This document shows positions 43,906 to 53,081 of a stretch of 64,000 bases of DNA, in pieces (positions within the stretch are counted from its first letter, which is position 1; each line of letters opens with the position of its first letter). Both the position numbers and the translations under genes were made by a program. This DNA is from JAJTFW01 sp046330075. Lineage in GTDB: Bacteria > Bacteroidota > Bacteroidia > AKYH767-A > OLB10. Location of the stretch: NCBI GenBank assembly GCA_046330075.1, contig JAXLTL010000007.1:1-64000 (forward strand). The letters run 5' to 3'. The notes under the pieces are model-generated. The model saw nothing but the letters and a program-made list of their open reading frames with translations. It made no database searches and had not been told where the DNA came from.

Positions 43906-44907
43906 TCATTGTCCCACCAGTCTCACTACCACAAATTTTCCGTCGGAGTTGGTGAGGGATATTTCCTTATTGAACGCGGATATAAAATCAACTTTGGGCG
44001 ATGAAGATGATTCATTGGCGACATATGCAGCCAGCGGTTGATCGGAGCTGTATTTTCCCTTTTTCAGAAAGTTGGTGCAATCCTTGTAGGCAAATAAAAA
44101 CAACCGGCAATCGGTGCTATCGCCGATAAGATTTGCGAAGCCGGTCCAGAAGAGTGATTTATTCGTAAAGTGATTGCTGCCGAATATGATTATCGATTTC
44201 TTCAGATCCGCAGAGGGAATACCAGCGAGGTTTTTTACAATGTTCTCATCACGCGTTTTGGAAGTGAACATAAAATCCTTCATGAACACCGGATTGAAAA
44301 CAATCTGCTTCAGGTAGCTGGCATTCTCCTTTAATGCAGTCTCAAAACCGGATTCGTATTGTTGATACTGCGCACTGACTTCAAGGAGAATTTCCTTTAC
44401 CTCCTTCGGTGATGTATTGGCTTTAATCTCTCTTAATCTGTTGATGGCCGGCATCAGTGCCGGATCAGTAATTCCGGTGAACCATTTGTTAAACACATAT
44501 TCCAGACATACCGGACGTTCGAAATCCACGCCCTGCAAAGTCATTTCCGGATGCAGCAGATAAATCTCCCGAAGTCGTTGAATAAACTTGCGGTAGTTTT
44601 GGCCTCTTGCACGCGTAAACTGCAGCACATCTTCATTACCGGTTTTCAGATACTCTGATATAATAGCGATCTCCGAAACCCCTGATTCGAGTACAAGGTG
44701 TGTATTACCGCGCTTCACCAGTTCCTCAATCATATACGCTTCCACTTCATAGGTGCCTTTTACCTCGTGAGCTTCGCCGATCAGGACAGGCAAATGAATG
44801 CCGGAATCCAGTGCAATCGAAGAACTAAACGATAAGGTATCGAGGTTAGTCTGGGCGAATGAAGAAAAAGAAAACGCCAAAAGTAAAATACAGGTTATAC
44901 GTACCAT
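43906..44907 (-). CDS. exported protein of the ChaN/erythromycin-esterase-like superfamily, role unknown
   Basis: 333 residues with a signal peptide (MVRITCILLLAFSFSSFAQ). The motif LIGEAHEVKGTYEVEAYMIEEL, followed by THLVLESG and later LKKSIIIFGSNHFTN, has the Gly-Glu-x-His and Leu-Glu pattern shared by Ere-type esterases, ChaN and TIKI/TraB-like proteins. I could not decide between them. The region KEILLEVSAQYQQYE is helical. Single gene; the substrate is not predictable. Confidence is for the fold class, not function. Confidence 0.6.
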   Translation of the reverse strand: MVRITCILLLAFSFSSFAQTNLDTLSFSSSIALDSGIHLPVLIGEAHEVKGTYEVEAYMIEELVKRGNTHLVLESGVSEIAIISEYLKTGNEDVLQFTRARGQNYRKFIQRLREIYLLHPEMTLQGVDFERPVCLEYVFNKWFTGITDPALMPAINRLREIKANTSPKEVKEILLEVSAQYQQYESGFETALKENASYLKQIVFNPVFMKDFMFTSKTRDENIVKNLAGIPSADLKKSIIIFGSNHFTNKSLFWTGFANLIGDSTDCRLFLFAYKDCTNFLKKGKYSSDQPLAAYVANESSSSPKVDFISAFNKEISLTNSDGKFVVVRLVGQ

Positions 44908-45202
44908 AGTACAAAGGTATATAAATTGAAATAATTGGGAACTGATCTCAGGTATGCAAAATTCACAGATTATCGGTTAACATTATACTGTTTCTATAAT
45001 AGAAGAATGCTGTTAAAAAAACAACAGGAAGAATTGTACTTACCTTGCTTCTATTGATTAACGCCTGAAATCAGAATATCCAGAATAAATTTACGGGCAT
45101 CTATTTTTAATCTAAATAGAGTTTATTCTATTAGAACCTGATCTTGACCAATAATTACAAATTCACATTAATTAATTTATCACTACACTGTGCTTAAAAC
45201 GA
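44908..45202. other. AT-rich intergenic region, nothing recognised
   Basis: 295 bases between the 43906 and 45203 genes. A/T-rich, with short inverted stretches, but no clear promoter, repeat or gene. Confidence 0.5.
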
Positions 45203-46846
45203 TCATTCATTAGTAACAATAAACTTGCAGTTAGCCAGTTGTTCACTATCTTTAGTTAACGTCAAAAAATATACGCCGGGTACTAGCTTCATTTCTTTAA
45301 CAGAAAACATGTCCTGCGTTGCATCAGGTATTACTGTTACGATTTGACCAAGAACATTTTCTATTAGCATATCAATATCCTGAATAGAGTTATCGAAAAT
45401 CAATTTAAATGTTTCGGTGACAGGGTTCGGATAGATTCGTAATTGCTTCTGCCCAAGGGTTTCATTGATGCCGGTATTTGCACTTAGTTTCGCAAGAAAC
45501 AAGTCAATTGATCCAGAAGCATTGAGGGTTTGCGATCCAAAAGTAAGGTTGGGGCTTACAAATGATCCTGAAACCAATAAGCTACCGTTGCCGGTTGTGG
45601 CCAGGCCATGGAGATTATCAACATTCGCTCCTGAGATTGTACTAGCCCATGTCAATCCACCTCCACTATCATATTTTCCAATAAATATTTCTTCTGAACC
45701 ACTTGAATTATTAACTTGTGTTGATCCAAAATTCATGTTTTGACTTAAGAAATCTCCACCAACAAATACATTGCCGGCCGCATCAACATCTACCCCAAAT
45801 CCTCTGTCGCGATTTGGACCTCCGGCACCGTTTGCCCACAAGACTCCACCGCTGCTATCCATTTTAACAAGAAACATATCTTGATCTCCAGCGTTGGCAA
45901 GTGTTGTTGTGCCGAACGTTATAGGGGAAATCCAGTAGAATCCTGTAAGGTAAACATTTCCTGCCTGGTCAGATGCAATAGAAAAGGGAATTTCATCACC
46001 GGGTGAAGAAAATGATTGCACCCACTTAATATTACCGGAAGTGTCGACCTTTGATACAAACATATCACTAAAACCCTGACAAACATATGTTGAATTTCCA
46101 ACTACTATTGATGGGCTATCGAAAGCAGAGGCAAGATAGATGTTGCCGTTATTGTCTGATGAAATAGCTGTGCCAATATCACTAACGGTTCCACCGGCAG
46201 AAATAGCCCACTTCGCATTTCCGGAAGAATCTAGTTTGGCAAGAAAAATATCTCCAAAACAGCAATTTACATTCACAAGGGTTGAACTTCCGAATGCAAT
46301 AGTGTCACTACCAAAATTTCCTGTTAAATAGACGTTATTATTTTTATCTGTGCATATGCCGCCAATATAGTCATTACCGGTTCCACCAAATGATTTCGCC
46401 CACATCAAAGTTCCGCTACTACTGAATTTTGCAATGAAAATGTCATATAATTGGCTTCTCACAAGCGTTGTATTCCCAATCAAAATAGTTTGACTTTTAA
46501 AATTGCCGGCCATATAAACATTACCCGAAGCATCTGTTGAAACACTATAAGCTTCATCCCTGCTTTGTCCTCCACCTCCTACTGCCCAAAGATTATTTCC
46601 ATTTGCATCAAATTTTGCAAGGTAAAAATCAAAATCCAACCCGCTTACATTTGAAATTGTTGTGTTCCCGAAGTTCAAGGATGTGCCTGAGTATCGCCCT
46701 GCAATATACACATTACCGTTCATATCCGAAATAATGTCTTCGCCTGAATCAAGGCCTGTTCCGATTGCTTTCTTTGCCCATTGCCAGGTTTGGGTATAGC
46801 TTAGCAATGGGTAAAAAAGAAGTAACATTATCGTCAATTTTTTCAT
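45203..46846 (-). CDS. exported SBBP-type beta-propeller repeat protein with T9SS tail
   Basis: 547 residues with a signal peptide (MKKLTIMLLLFYPLLSYTQ). About nine repeats of roughly 48 residues of the form DxxGNVYxAGxF...FGxTTLxxxGxxDxFxAKxDSSGxxxWAxSxGG. The tail LRIYPNPVTETFKLIFDN...LVPGVYFLTLTKD is a T9SS sorting domain. It belongs to the same broad class as the 1815-4742 protein, but the repeats are shorter and more regular. Likely surface-exposed; no enzyme motif. Confidence 0.85.
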   Translation of the reverse strand: MKKLTIMLLLFYPLLSYTQTWQWAKKAIGTGLDSGEDIISDMNGNVYIAGRYSGTSLNFGNTTISNVSGLDFDFYLAKFDANGNNLWAVGGGGQSRDEAYSVSTDASGNVYMAGNFKSQTILIGNTTLVRSQLYDIFIAKFSSSGTLMWAKSFGGTGNDYIGGICTDKNNNVYLTGNFGSDTIAFGSSTLVNVNCCFGDIFLAKLDSSGNAKWAISAGGTVSDIGTAISSDNNGNIYLASAFDSPSIVVGNSTYVCQGFSDMFVSKVDTSGNIKWVQSFSSPGDEIPFSIASDQAGNVYLTGFYWISPITFGTTTLANAGDQDMFLVKMDSSGGVLWANGAGGPNRDRGFGVDVDAAGNVFVGGDFLSQNMNFGSTQVNNSSGSEEIFIGKYDSGGGLTWASTISGANVDNLHGLATTGNGSLLVSGSFVSPNLTFGSQTLNASGSIDLFLAKLSANTGINETLGQKQLRIYPNPVTETFKLIFDNSIQDIDMLIENVLGQIVTVIPDATQDMFSVKEMKLVPGVYFLTLTKDSEQLANCKFIVTNE

Positions 46847-47076
46847 GTGCTATCTTTAATTCAATTTAATCATTCAAAACTTCATCACTTTTATTATTCA
46901 AATTAATAAATTTTCAGAAATGAGTTGCCTCTGCAAAATTGTGTATTGATTATTAAACAAAATCCACCTTTAGCTTGACTTATCACAAAATGATCAGATA
47001 CATTTTTCATTTATATATTGCTTTCCCGATATTTCAGAATTATCAATTTCTAGCTCTTTTTGATGTTGAACAACAA

Positions 47077-48699
47077 TCAATATTTTACGATTTTTTTTGT
47101 TAATTGTCCTTTTTCAGTAGTTACAATCAGACTGTACACACCATCATTAAATTTACTCAAATCAATTGTCCTGATGAATCCACTGTCCCATACTTTTTCT
47201 TTCTCATTAAAAATTAACTCGCTATTAATGTTATAAATATTAATTTCTACATTATTGAAATTACTACCATTTACTTTAATGTTAATTTCCCCGGTTGTTG
47301 GATTTGGATGGACTGTCCATTCGATCATTCCCTGGATAGGATCAATTCCTACAGTACTCAGGCAGGCAGTATCAATTGTGTACTTCCACAGGTCATTCAT
47401 TGGTAAGGTAATATGAGAATCGATAGTGCCTCCGAATAAATACAAGTGGCCATTTTTATCACTCCACATTATCGAACCCATTCTGCCATCCGGGTGGTTT
47501 GTGGGGCTTGTAACCCCCTTTATTCCCCACGACCCAAGCGGGTTTAATATACTATCTCCACTTACCCAAACCCACTGATAGTTATTGGGATTATACATCC
47601 ATAAGTCATTTCTTGTGGAAGGCACTGTAACATATTTCGCCCCGCCAAACATCCAGAAATTACCATTTTCATCTGTTGCTACAGCCTTGTTCTCAAATCT
47701 TGCAGCAGGAGAATTTGCCGGAGAAGTGATGCACTTTACACCATAATTACCTGGTGAATTAATCATTGTACCTCCACCCATCCACGTCCAATTGTTTGTA
47801 AAAGGATTAAATCTCCATAAATCGTTTCTGGCGTGGACACCAGTCATCGACGCATTTCCACCAAAAAACCAAAAGTAACCGTTATTATCAACCCAGTGAG
47901 AATACGCCCATCTTGCACCCGGAGTATTTGCAGAGCTTTCCACTCCTTGTGTTCCGTATACTATCGGGGTATAACCATTTGAGGATCCTTTCATCCAGGT
48001 CCATTGCTTTTTCTGTATATCGTAACGCCACAATGCGTCTGAATTTCCAATGTTATAACAATCTCCTCCAAAAAGCCATAAGTATCCAAGGTTATCGGTC
48101 CATGTGCATGTTCTCTCCGCTCCGGATCCGGGATTACTTAAACTATCGGCAACACCCAGCGTACCAAATACAGGAGCCAACGTTGGATAGGTATTTACAC
48201 ATGTCCACATATTAATGGAAATATCATACTTCCACATATCATTATATACACTGTACAGCCACAAATTACCTTGTTTATCGACCCAGCATGGTACTCCAAA
48301 TCCGCATGATGGCGGATGATTATTCGGAGCAGGCACCCCAATTGTTCCATATACACCGGGATCATATTGAGTCATTACTCCTGAACCTTTCATCCACGTC
48401 CAAATATTCGTATTGATATTATATTTCCATAAATCACAACAGAAATATTGGTTAACATTCTTCCCACCAAAAAGCCATAGATTTCCATCTAAGTCAATCC
48501 ATTCGCAAGGTTCGTATAATGCAGGTGGTTCATTGGTAGGATTAGGAACACCCTGAACTCCAAAATTTCCTACACTTCCACTAGTACTTTTACCACTAAT
48601 CCAAACCCATTCTCCCTGTTGCGCATTACAGTCAAATGAAAATAATCCTGAAATCAGGAAATTTGCAATCGTTAAACAAAGAGTGATTTTAATTTTCAT
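47077..48699 (-). CDS. exported Kelch-like repeat protein with T9SS tail
   Basis: 540 residues from MKIKITLCLTIANFLISG; an upstream Met (48714) would add five. Eight or so repeats of about 55 residues contain ARxxxxxWVDxxGxLWLFGG, NDLWxYxxxxxxWTWMxG and YGxxGVxxxxNxPG, a Kelch/galactose-oxidase-like propeller without the copper ligands I would expect for an oxidase. The tail (WTVHPNPTTGEINIKV...FNDGVYSLIVTTEKG) is a T9SS domain. AT-rich codon use compared with the genes at 34-40 kb. Confidence 0.85.
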   Translation of the reverse strand: MKIKITLCLTIANFLISGLFSFDCNAQQGEWVWISGKSTSGSVGNFGVQGVPNPTNEPPALYEPCEWIDLDGNLWLFGGKNVNQYFCCDLWKYNINTNIWTWMKGSGVMTQYDPGVYGTIGVPAPNNHPPSCGFGVPCWVDKQGNLWLYSVYNDMWKYDISINMWTCVNTYPTLAPVFGTLGVADSLSNPGSGAERTCTWTDNLGYLWLFGGDCYNIGNSDALWRYDIQKKQWTWMKGSSNGYTPIVYGTQGVESSANTPGARWAYSHWVDNNGYFWFFGGNASMTGVHARNDLWRFNPFTNNWTWMGGGTMINSPGNYGVKCITSPANSPAARFENKAVATDENGNFWMFGGAKYVTVPSTRNDLWMYNPNNYQWVWVSGDSILNPLGSWGIKGVTSPTNHPDGRMGSIMWSDKNGHLYLFGGTIDSHITLPMNDLWKYTIDTACLSTVGIDPIQGMIEWTVHPNPTTGEINIKVNGSNFNNVEINIYNINSELIFNEKEKVWDSGFIRTIDLSKFNDGVYSLIVTTEKGQLTKKIVKY

Positions 48700-48982
48700 T
48701 ACCCAGGAAACCATACATAAATGACTAGTAAATATACTGTGATGTAAATTTAAATTTTTTTTCCCTGTTGGCCTACAGATTAGAGTACTTTTTTAATCCA
48801 ATAAATTCAAATGCTGATTCCAACTCTCGAATAATTCAAGTTTAATCCCACAGAAAGAATCCAGTTAAGTGATTTATTAAGTAGGTAATGGTTTTCACTT
48901 CAGGAGTCCAAATTAGGATCTGAGCTAAAAGAAAATATAAGACTGATAATCAAATCATTAGTTGATACCAATTTAACTTCCC

Positions 48983-49028
48983 TTGCGCAACCACCTAATT
49001 GCATATATATTTGCAACCACATTGTTGC
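48983..49028 (+). promoter_or_regulatory. promoter with paired operator sites for the ArsR-type regulator
   Basis: TTG (48983-48985), 20 bases, TATATTTG (49006-49013), an exact TAnnTTTG box. Two 16-base imperfect palindromes of the form GCAACCAC-n4-TTGC lie at 48987-49002 and 49013-49028, 13 of 16 bases identical, 26 bases apart, one on each side of the -7 box. Confidence 0.7.
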
Positions 49029-49035
49029 GCATATT

Positions 49036-49362
49036 ATGGAAACAAGAAGAGACGTCTTCAGTGCCCTGGCTGATCCGACCCGGCGTGCGATGATCCTCCT
49101 GCTGGCTGCTGGCTCACTTACACCCAACGCCATGGCCGAACACTTCGACAGTAGTCGTCAGGCTATATCAAAGCATCTGCAGGTGCTCACCGAATGTGAA
49201 ATCGTAATGCCGGATCAGCAAGGCCGCGAAATCTATTACCATCTCAATACCGATAAAATGAAAGAGGTAGAAAAGTGGCTTGAACAATTTAAACAGATGC
49301 TGGCGAAACGCTTCGATCAGCTGGATACCGTACTTGAAAAACTAAAATCCAAACGCAAATGA
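49036..49362 (+). CDS. ArsR-family transcriptional regulator (metal-site-free type)
   Basis: 108 residues with a winged helix-turn-helix (LTPNAMAEHFDSSRQAISKHLQVL). It lacks the Cys pair expected at the ArsR arsenic site and resembles the group that sits beside AHSA1/SRPBCC genes (SdpR-like). It has ADPTRRAMILLL and QGREIYYHLNT, typical of that group. It overlaps the SRPBCC-VOC gene by four bases (ATGA), so it is probably an autoregulated operon head. Confidence 0.9.
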   Translation: METRRDVFSALADPTRRAMILLLAAGSLTPNAMAEHFDSSRQAISKHLQVLTECEIVMPDQQGREIYYHLNTDKMKEVEKWLEQFKQMLAKRFDQLDTVLEKLKSKRK

Positions 49363-50324
49363 ACAAGGCTATTCTCTTCAACTTCCTTGTAGATAAGGAA
49401 AAGAATCAAATCACTGTTGACCGCTCTTTTAATGCACCGCTCGATCTCGTATGGGCTGCATGGACCGAAGCTGAACTCCTCGACCAATGGTGGGCACCTA
49501 AACCGTATCAGGCGATCACCAAATCGCAGGACTTCCGTGAAGGAGGAAAATGGCTCTATTATATGCAGGGTCCGACGGGAGACAAACACTGGTGTTATTT
49601 TATCTATGAAAAGATTGTACCGATGACCTATTTCGGTGGACACGATTCTTTCTGTGATGAAAACGGAAACGCCAATACATCAAAACCCATCGTTCACTGG
49701 GGAAGTACATTCAACGATCAGGGTGAATCGACATTGGTGAATATCGTTTTGCAGTTTAAGTCACTTGAAGATCTGGAGATGATCATTCAGATGGGCTTCA
49801 AAGAAGGTTTCACCGCAGGACTCGAAAACCTCGATCATTATATCTCAACACAATTTTATCTGCGTCAGCGCAGCAAGCCTAACAACAAAGCGCGTGTATC
49901 TACCTATGTGAATTTCCCGGGAAATACAGAAGAAGCATTCCTGTTTTATAAATCAGTATTCAGAACAGAATTCGTAGATGGCATCCACCGCTTCGGTGAA
50001 CTACCCGCAGATCCCAATCAACCGCCGATGTCGGATTCGCTGAAGAAAATGGTAATTCACGTTGAACTCCCTCTCCCCGGTGGACACATCCTCATGGGCA
50101 CCGATGCTCCGAAGGAAATGGGCTTCACCGTTACACAAGGCAATAACATGCACATCAACCTTGAACCGGATTCAAAAGCAGAAGCCGACAGATTGTTCAA
50201 CGAATTATCTGCAGGTGGCATCGTCAGTATGCCTATGCAGGACATGTTCTGGGGTGCATACTTCGGCAGCTTCACGGATAAATATGGTATCAACTGGATG
50301 GTGAATTTTCAAACAAAACAATAA
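49359..50324 (+). CDS. fused SRPBCC (AHSA1-like) and VOC (PhnB-like) domain protein
   Basis: 321 residues. Residues about 15-160 are an AHSA1/CalC-type SRPBCC domain (VDRSFNAPLDLVWAAWTEAELLDQWWAP, ending GFKEGFTAGLENLDHYI). After a short linker, residues about 179-318 are a PhnB-like glyoxalase/VOC domain (VSTYVNFPGNTEEAFLFYKSVF...PMQDMFWGAYFGSFTDKYGINWMVN). The two domains usually occur in separate genes of the same cluster, so this is a gene fusion. Ligand unknown. Translationally coupled to the regulator. Confidence 0.88.
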   Translation: MNKAILFNFLVDKEKNQITVDRSFNAPLDLVWAAWTEAELLDQWWAPKPYQAITKSQDFREGGKWLYYMQGPTGDKHWCYFIYEKIVPMTYFGGHDSFCDENGNANTSKPIVHWGSTFNDQGESTLVNIVLQFKSLEDLEMIIQMGFKEGFTAGLENLDHYISTQFYLRQRSKPNNKARVSTYVNFPGNTEEAFLFYKSVFRTEFVDGIHRFGELPADPNQPPMSDSLKKMVIHVELPLPGGHILMGTDAPKEMGFTVTQGNNMHINLEPDSKAEADRLFNELSAGGIVSMPMQDMFWGAYFGSFTDKYGINWMVNFQTKQ

Positions 50325-50351
50325 ACACATAATCTCTACATCGCAAATTAA

Positions 50352-50728
50352 ATGAAATATAAAGTTTATAATGTGCTCTGCACGCTGTTTGGTCTCCTGC
50401 TGATTAATGGAGGGTTGGATAAACACTTTCATTACATGCCGGTTCCGAAAGATCTTCCTTCGGAATTAATGAAGGACAGCGCCGCCTTCATGGAAATAGC
50501 CTGGCTCATGCCGTTGATTGGTACCATTGAAATCATCGGAGGATTACTTATTATTCCTCCACGAACCAGAGCTCTTGGAGCTCTGCTGATATTCCAGTGA
50601 TGACCGGAGTGTTCCTCACGCACTTCACGGTGGCTCCTTCCGGTATTCCAATGGCACTGGTAATCTGGGGGATATTGGGTTGGATTCTCTATGAGAACAG
50701 AGAGAAATACCTGGCACTGTTGAAATAA
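50352..50728 (+). pseudogene. DoxX-family membrane protein, frameshifted
   Basis: The first 82 residues (MKYKVYNVLCTLFGLLLINGG...MPLIGTIEIIGGLLIIPPRTRALGALLIF) are DoxX-like, but the frame stops at 50600. One base back, the frame continues with PVMTGVFLTHFTVAPSG...ILGWILYENREK and stops at 50728, which completes the usual four-helix protein of about 125 residues. No slippery heptamer is visible at the junction, so a one-base deletion or a sequencing error is more likely than programmed frameshifting. Third gene of the ArsR/SRPBCC-VOC unit. Confidence 0.75.
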
Positions 50729-50842
50729 GCTTCGTCAACACGCCCGGGATTTCATATGACTCGTCCATGAGGCTATGGAACCTTGCAATATCTTATCCTG
50801 CCGAAAACGGAATCTTCTTATTTTTATCCTAAATTCTGCACC

Positions 50843-51430
50843 ATGAAAAAAGGCCTCTTTATCGCTCTGCTTCTGTTTACAGAAAGCTTCGCAGTACGTG
50901 CACAGGTTTGTCCTGTATTCATTACCCATCTCATCAGTGGTAATCAGGTATCATATTTCGGATCGAGTCCTTCCAATCCTACAGCCTGGTCGTGGTTTTT
51001 CAATGGTGGCACACCGCTTACTTCCAGTCAGCAGAATCCGGTGGTGACCTATGCCAATCCGGGTACATATATATGCGCACTGAGTGTGTCCGGCGGACCC
51101 AATAGCTGTTCGGCCTCGCTATCTAACAAACAAGACACCGTTACCATTGCCAGTACAGGACTTGGTGAAAATGTAAAATCAGATGAGGTCAAAATTTTAC
51201 AACAAGATGGAATTCCGGTTTGCCTGATTTCGAGCACACGTAACCGTAGTGGCGTTGTACAATTGATAGATATAAGCGGGCAACTCGTCGCTGAAGTATT
51301 TAAAGGCAGCATTCAGGAAGGAAACAATATTTTACAAATTGAATCGGCAGGACTCGCCAGTGGCACCTATTTGCTCTCTATTGAGATGGAAGATATCGTG
51401 AAGGTGATAAAATTTAGCTGGAAAGGATAA
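50843..51430 (+). CDS. small exported protein with PKD-like domain and T9SS-like tail
   Basis: 195 residues from MKKGLFIALLLFTESFAVRAQ. Residues about 30-105 are PKD-like (NPTAWSWFFNGGTPLTSSQQNPVVTYANPGTYICALSVSG). The C-terminal 75 residues (VKILQQDGIPVCLIS...GVVQLIDISGQLVAEVF...LASGTYLLSIEMED) resemble a T9SS sorting domain without the usual YPNP. No enzyme domain. The gene is monocistronic, on the plus strand, between the DoxX remnant and xseA. Confidence 0.75.
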   Translation: MKKGLFIALLLFTESFAVRAQVCPVFITHLISGNQVSYFGSSPSNPTAWSWFFNGGTPLTSSQQNPVVTYANPGTYICALSVSGGPNSCSASLSNKQDTVTIASTGLGENVKSDEVKILQQDGIPVCLISSTRNRSGVVQLIDISGQLVAEVFKGSIQEGNNILQIESAGLASGTYLLSIEMEDIVKVIKFSWKG

Positions 51431-51496
51431 AATAATTAGATTGCGGTTAAATGCTCTGGTTAACGGAGATTGAATATCATTAGTTAGTTTTGTGAG

Positions 51497-52891
51497 ATGA
51501 GTGACGAAACGGGTGTTTTGCGGCTTTCGGAGTTGTCGGCAATTGTGGCGGGGGTGTTTTCGATGCATTTCAGCGGCGAGCGCTATTGGGTGAGTGCGGA
51601 GATCATCGGACTAAAGGTGAGTCGCGGACATTGTTACCTGCAACTGGCCGAGAAGGACGAACAAGGCAGTACACCGAAAGCGGAGTTCAGAGGCATCATC
51701 TGGGCCTTTAATTTCGAGCGTATCTCCAACCGCTTTTTCCGAAGCACCGGGAGTCCCCTGCGCGAACAGATGCAGGTGCTGATTCAGGTGGAAGTACAGT
51801 ACCACGAACGGTATGGATTGAGTCTGCTCGTGCATGATATCGATCCGGCGTACACCCTTGGTCAATTGGAGATGGAACGCCGGCAGACCATCGAGAAGCT
51901 GCGCAAGGCCGGCATCTACGACCGCAACAAACAACTGGATCTTCCAGCATCCCTGCAACGCATTGCGGTGATCTCGGCGGAAGACAGCAAGGGCTATGAA
52001 GATTTCATCACCCGGCTGAACACTAACGCTTACGGCTATACGTTCCATGTAACCCTCTACACCTCATTATTACAGGGCGACCTCGCCGCTGGAGATATCG
52101 TAGCCAAACTGCAGCGCATCAAGGCCGATACGCTCACGAAACGATACGATTCCGTTGCCATTGTACGTGGTGGTGGCGGCGCATCGAGTCTGGAGTGTTT
52201 TAATAATTACTTCCTCGCCGAAGCGATTGCTACGCTTCCTCTTCCGGTGATTACCGGCATTGGACACCAGGCCAATAAAAGCGTTGCCGACGAAGTAGCA
52301 CATACCGACAGGATGACGCCAACGGATGTCGCTAATTTCCTCATCGAACACCAGACCACCTTCGAAAGTGAGATGGAATCGCTTTGGGAGCAGATCCGCG
52401 AACTGAGTGTAGAGACCTTGTCGTTGCAGAAAGATTTTCTGCAATTAGCTGTGTTAACCTTGCAGCGGGAAGTGCGACAAGGCATCAGCGATGAACAACG
52501 CCGCACCGACCAGCAATCGTTTGCCTTGCGGCATCTGCTGCAAAGTGTCCTCCTACGCGAACAAAACGACTTACAACAGGCGATACAGCAACTACGCAGA
52601 GAAACGCGGCAGTTCTTCCACCTCGCGCACAGTGAACATGACCAGTTCAGTGAACAGCTGTTGCGCAAAGCTCCGGCGTTGCTGGTCCGGCACGAAGAAC
52701 AACTCCAGCTCGCCGAAAAACAATTACGCATGTTAGATCCCGCGGAAGTCCTGAAGCGCGGATACAGTTATACGCTGCACAACGTAACCATCGTGACCGA
52801 TGCGGCGCAATTAAAACCCGGCGACTCGGTCCGCACTGTTTTCCACACAGGAAGCGCCGACGCCACCATTAACGAAACACACCATGGCTGA
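51497..52891 (+). CDS. xseA: exodeoxyribonuclease VII large subunit
   Basis: 464 residues. The N-terminal OB-fold (LSELSAIVAGVFSMHFSGERYWVSAEI) is followed by the catalytic region (RIAVISAEDSKGYEDF, then VAIVRGGGGASSLECFNNYFLAEAIATLPLPVITGIGHQANKSVADEVAH). A long coiled-coil region and RGYSYTLHN close the protein. With XseB it degrades single-stranded DNA. It overlaps xseB by eight bases. Confidence 0.95.
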   Translation: MSDETGVLRLSELSAIVAGVFSMHFSGERYWVSAEIIGLKVSRGHCYLQLAEKDEQGSTPKAEFRGIIWAFNFERISNRFFRSTGSPLREQMQVLIQVEVQYHERYGLSLLVHDIDPAYTLGQLEMERRQTIEKLRKAGIYDRNKQLDLPASLQRIAVISAEDSKGYEDFITRLNTNAYGYTFHVTLYTSLLQGDLAAGDIVAKLQRIKADTLTKRYDSVAIVRGGGGASSLECFNNYFLAEAIATLPLPVITGIGHQANKSVADEVAHTDRMTPTDVANFLIEHQTTFESEMESLWEQIRELSVETLSLQKDFLQLAVLTLQREVRQGISDEQRRTDQQSFALRHLLQSVLLREQNDLQQAIQQLRRETRQFFHLAHSEHDQFSEQLLRKAPALLVRHEEQLQLAEKQLRMLDPAEVLKRGYSYTLHNVTIVTDAAQLKPGDSVRTVFHTGSADATINETHHG

Positions 52892-53081
52892 AAAATTCAA
52901 CTACGAAAAAGCGAAAGCGGAACTTGAAAATATCCTCGAAGAACTCGAACGCGGCGACACCAGCGTTGACACCCTTGCCAAACACGTTAAGCGCGCCGGC
53001 GAACTCATCCGCCTCTGCCGTGAAAAGCTGCGCAGCACCGAGAAAGAAGTGGAAGGGCTGTTGGGAGAGATGGAGGAGTGA
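52884..53081 (+). CDS. xseB: exodeoxyribonuclease VII small subunit
   Basis: 65 residues, a single helical-hairpin subunit (NYEKAKAELENILEELERGDTSVDTLAKHVKRAGELIRLCREKLRSTEKEV), typical of XseB. Many copies wrap around XseA. It starts inside the end of xseA. Confidence 0.94.
   Translation: MAEKFNYEKAKAELENILEELERGDTSVDTLAKHVKRAGELIRLCREKLRSTEKEVEGLLGEMEE

Noticed and set aside
50590..50605. Programmed frameshift in the DoxX gene
   Set aside because: No slippery heptamer or downstream structure is visible at the junction, unlike the A7 site in the IS3 element.
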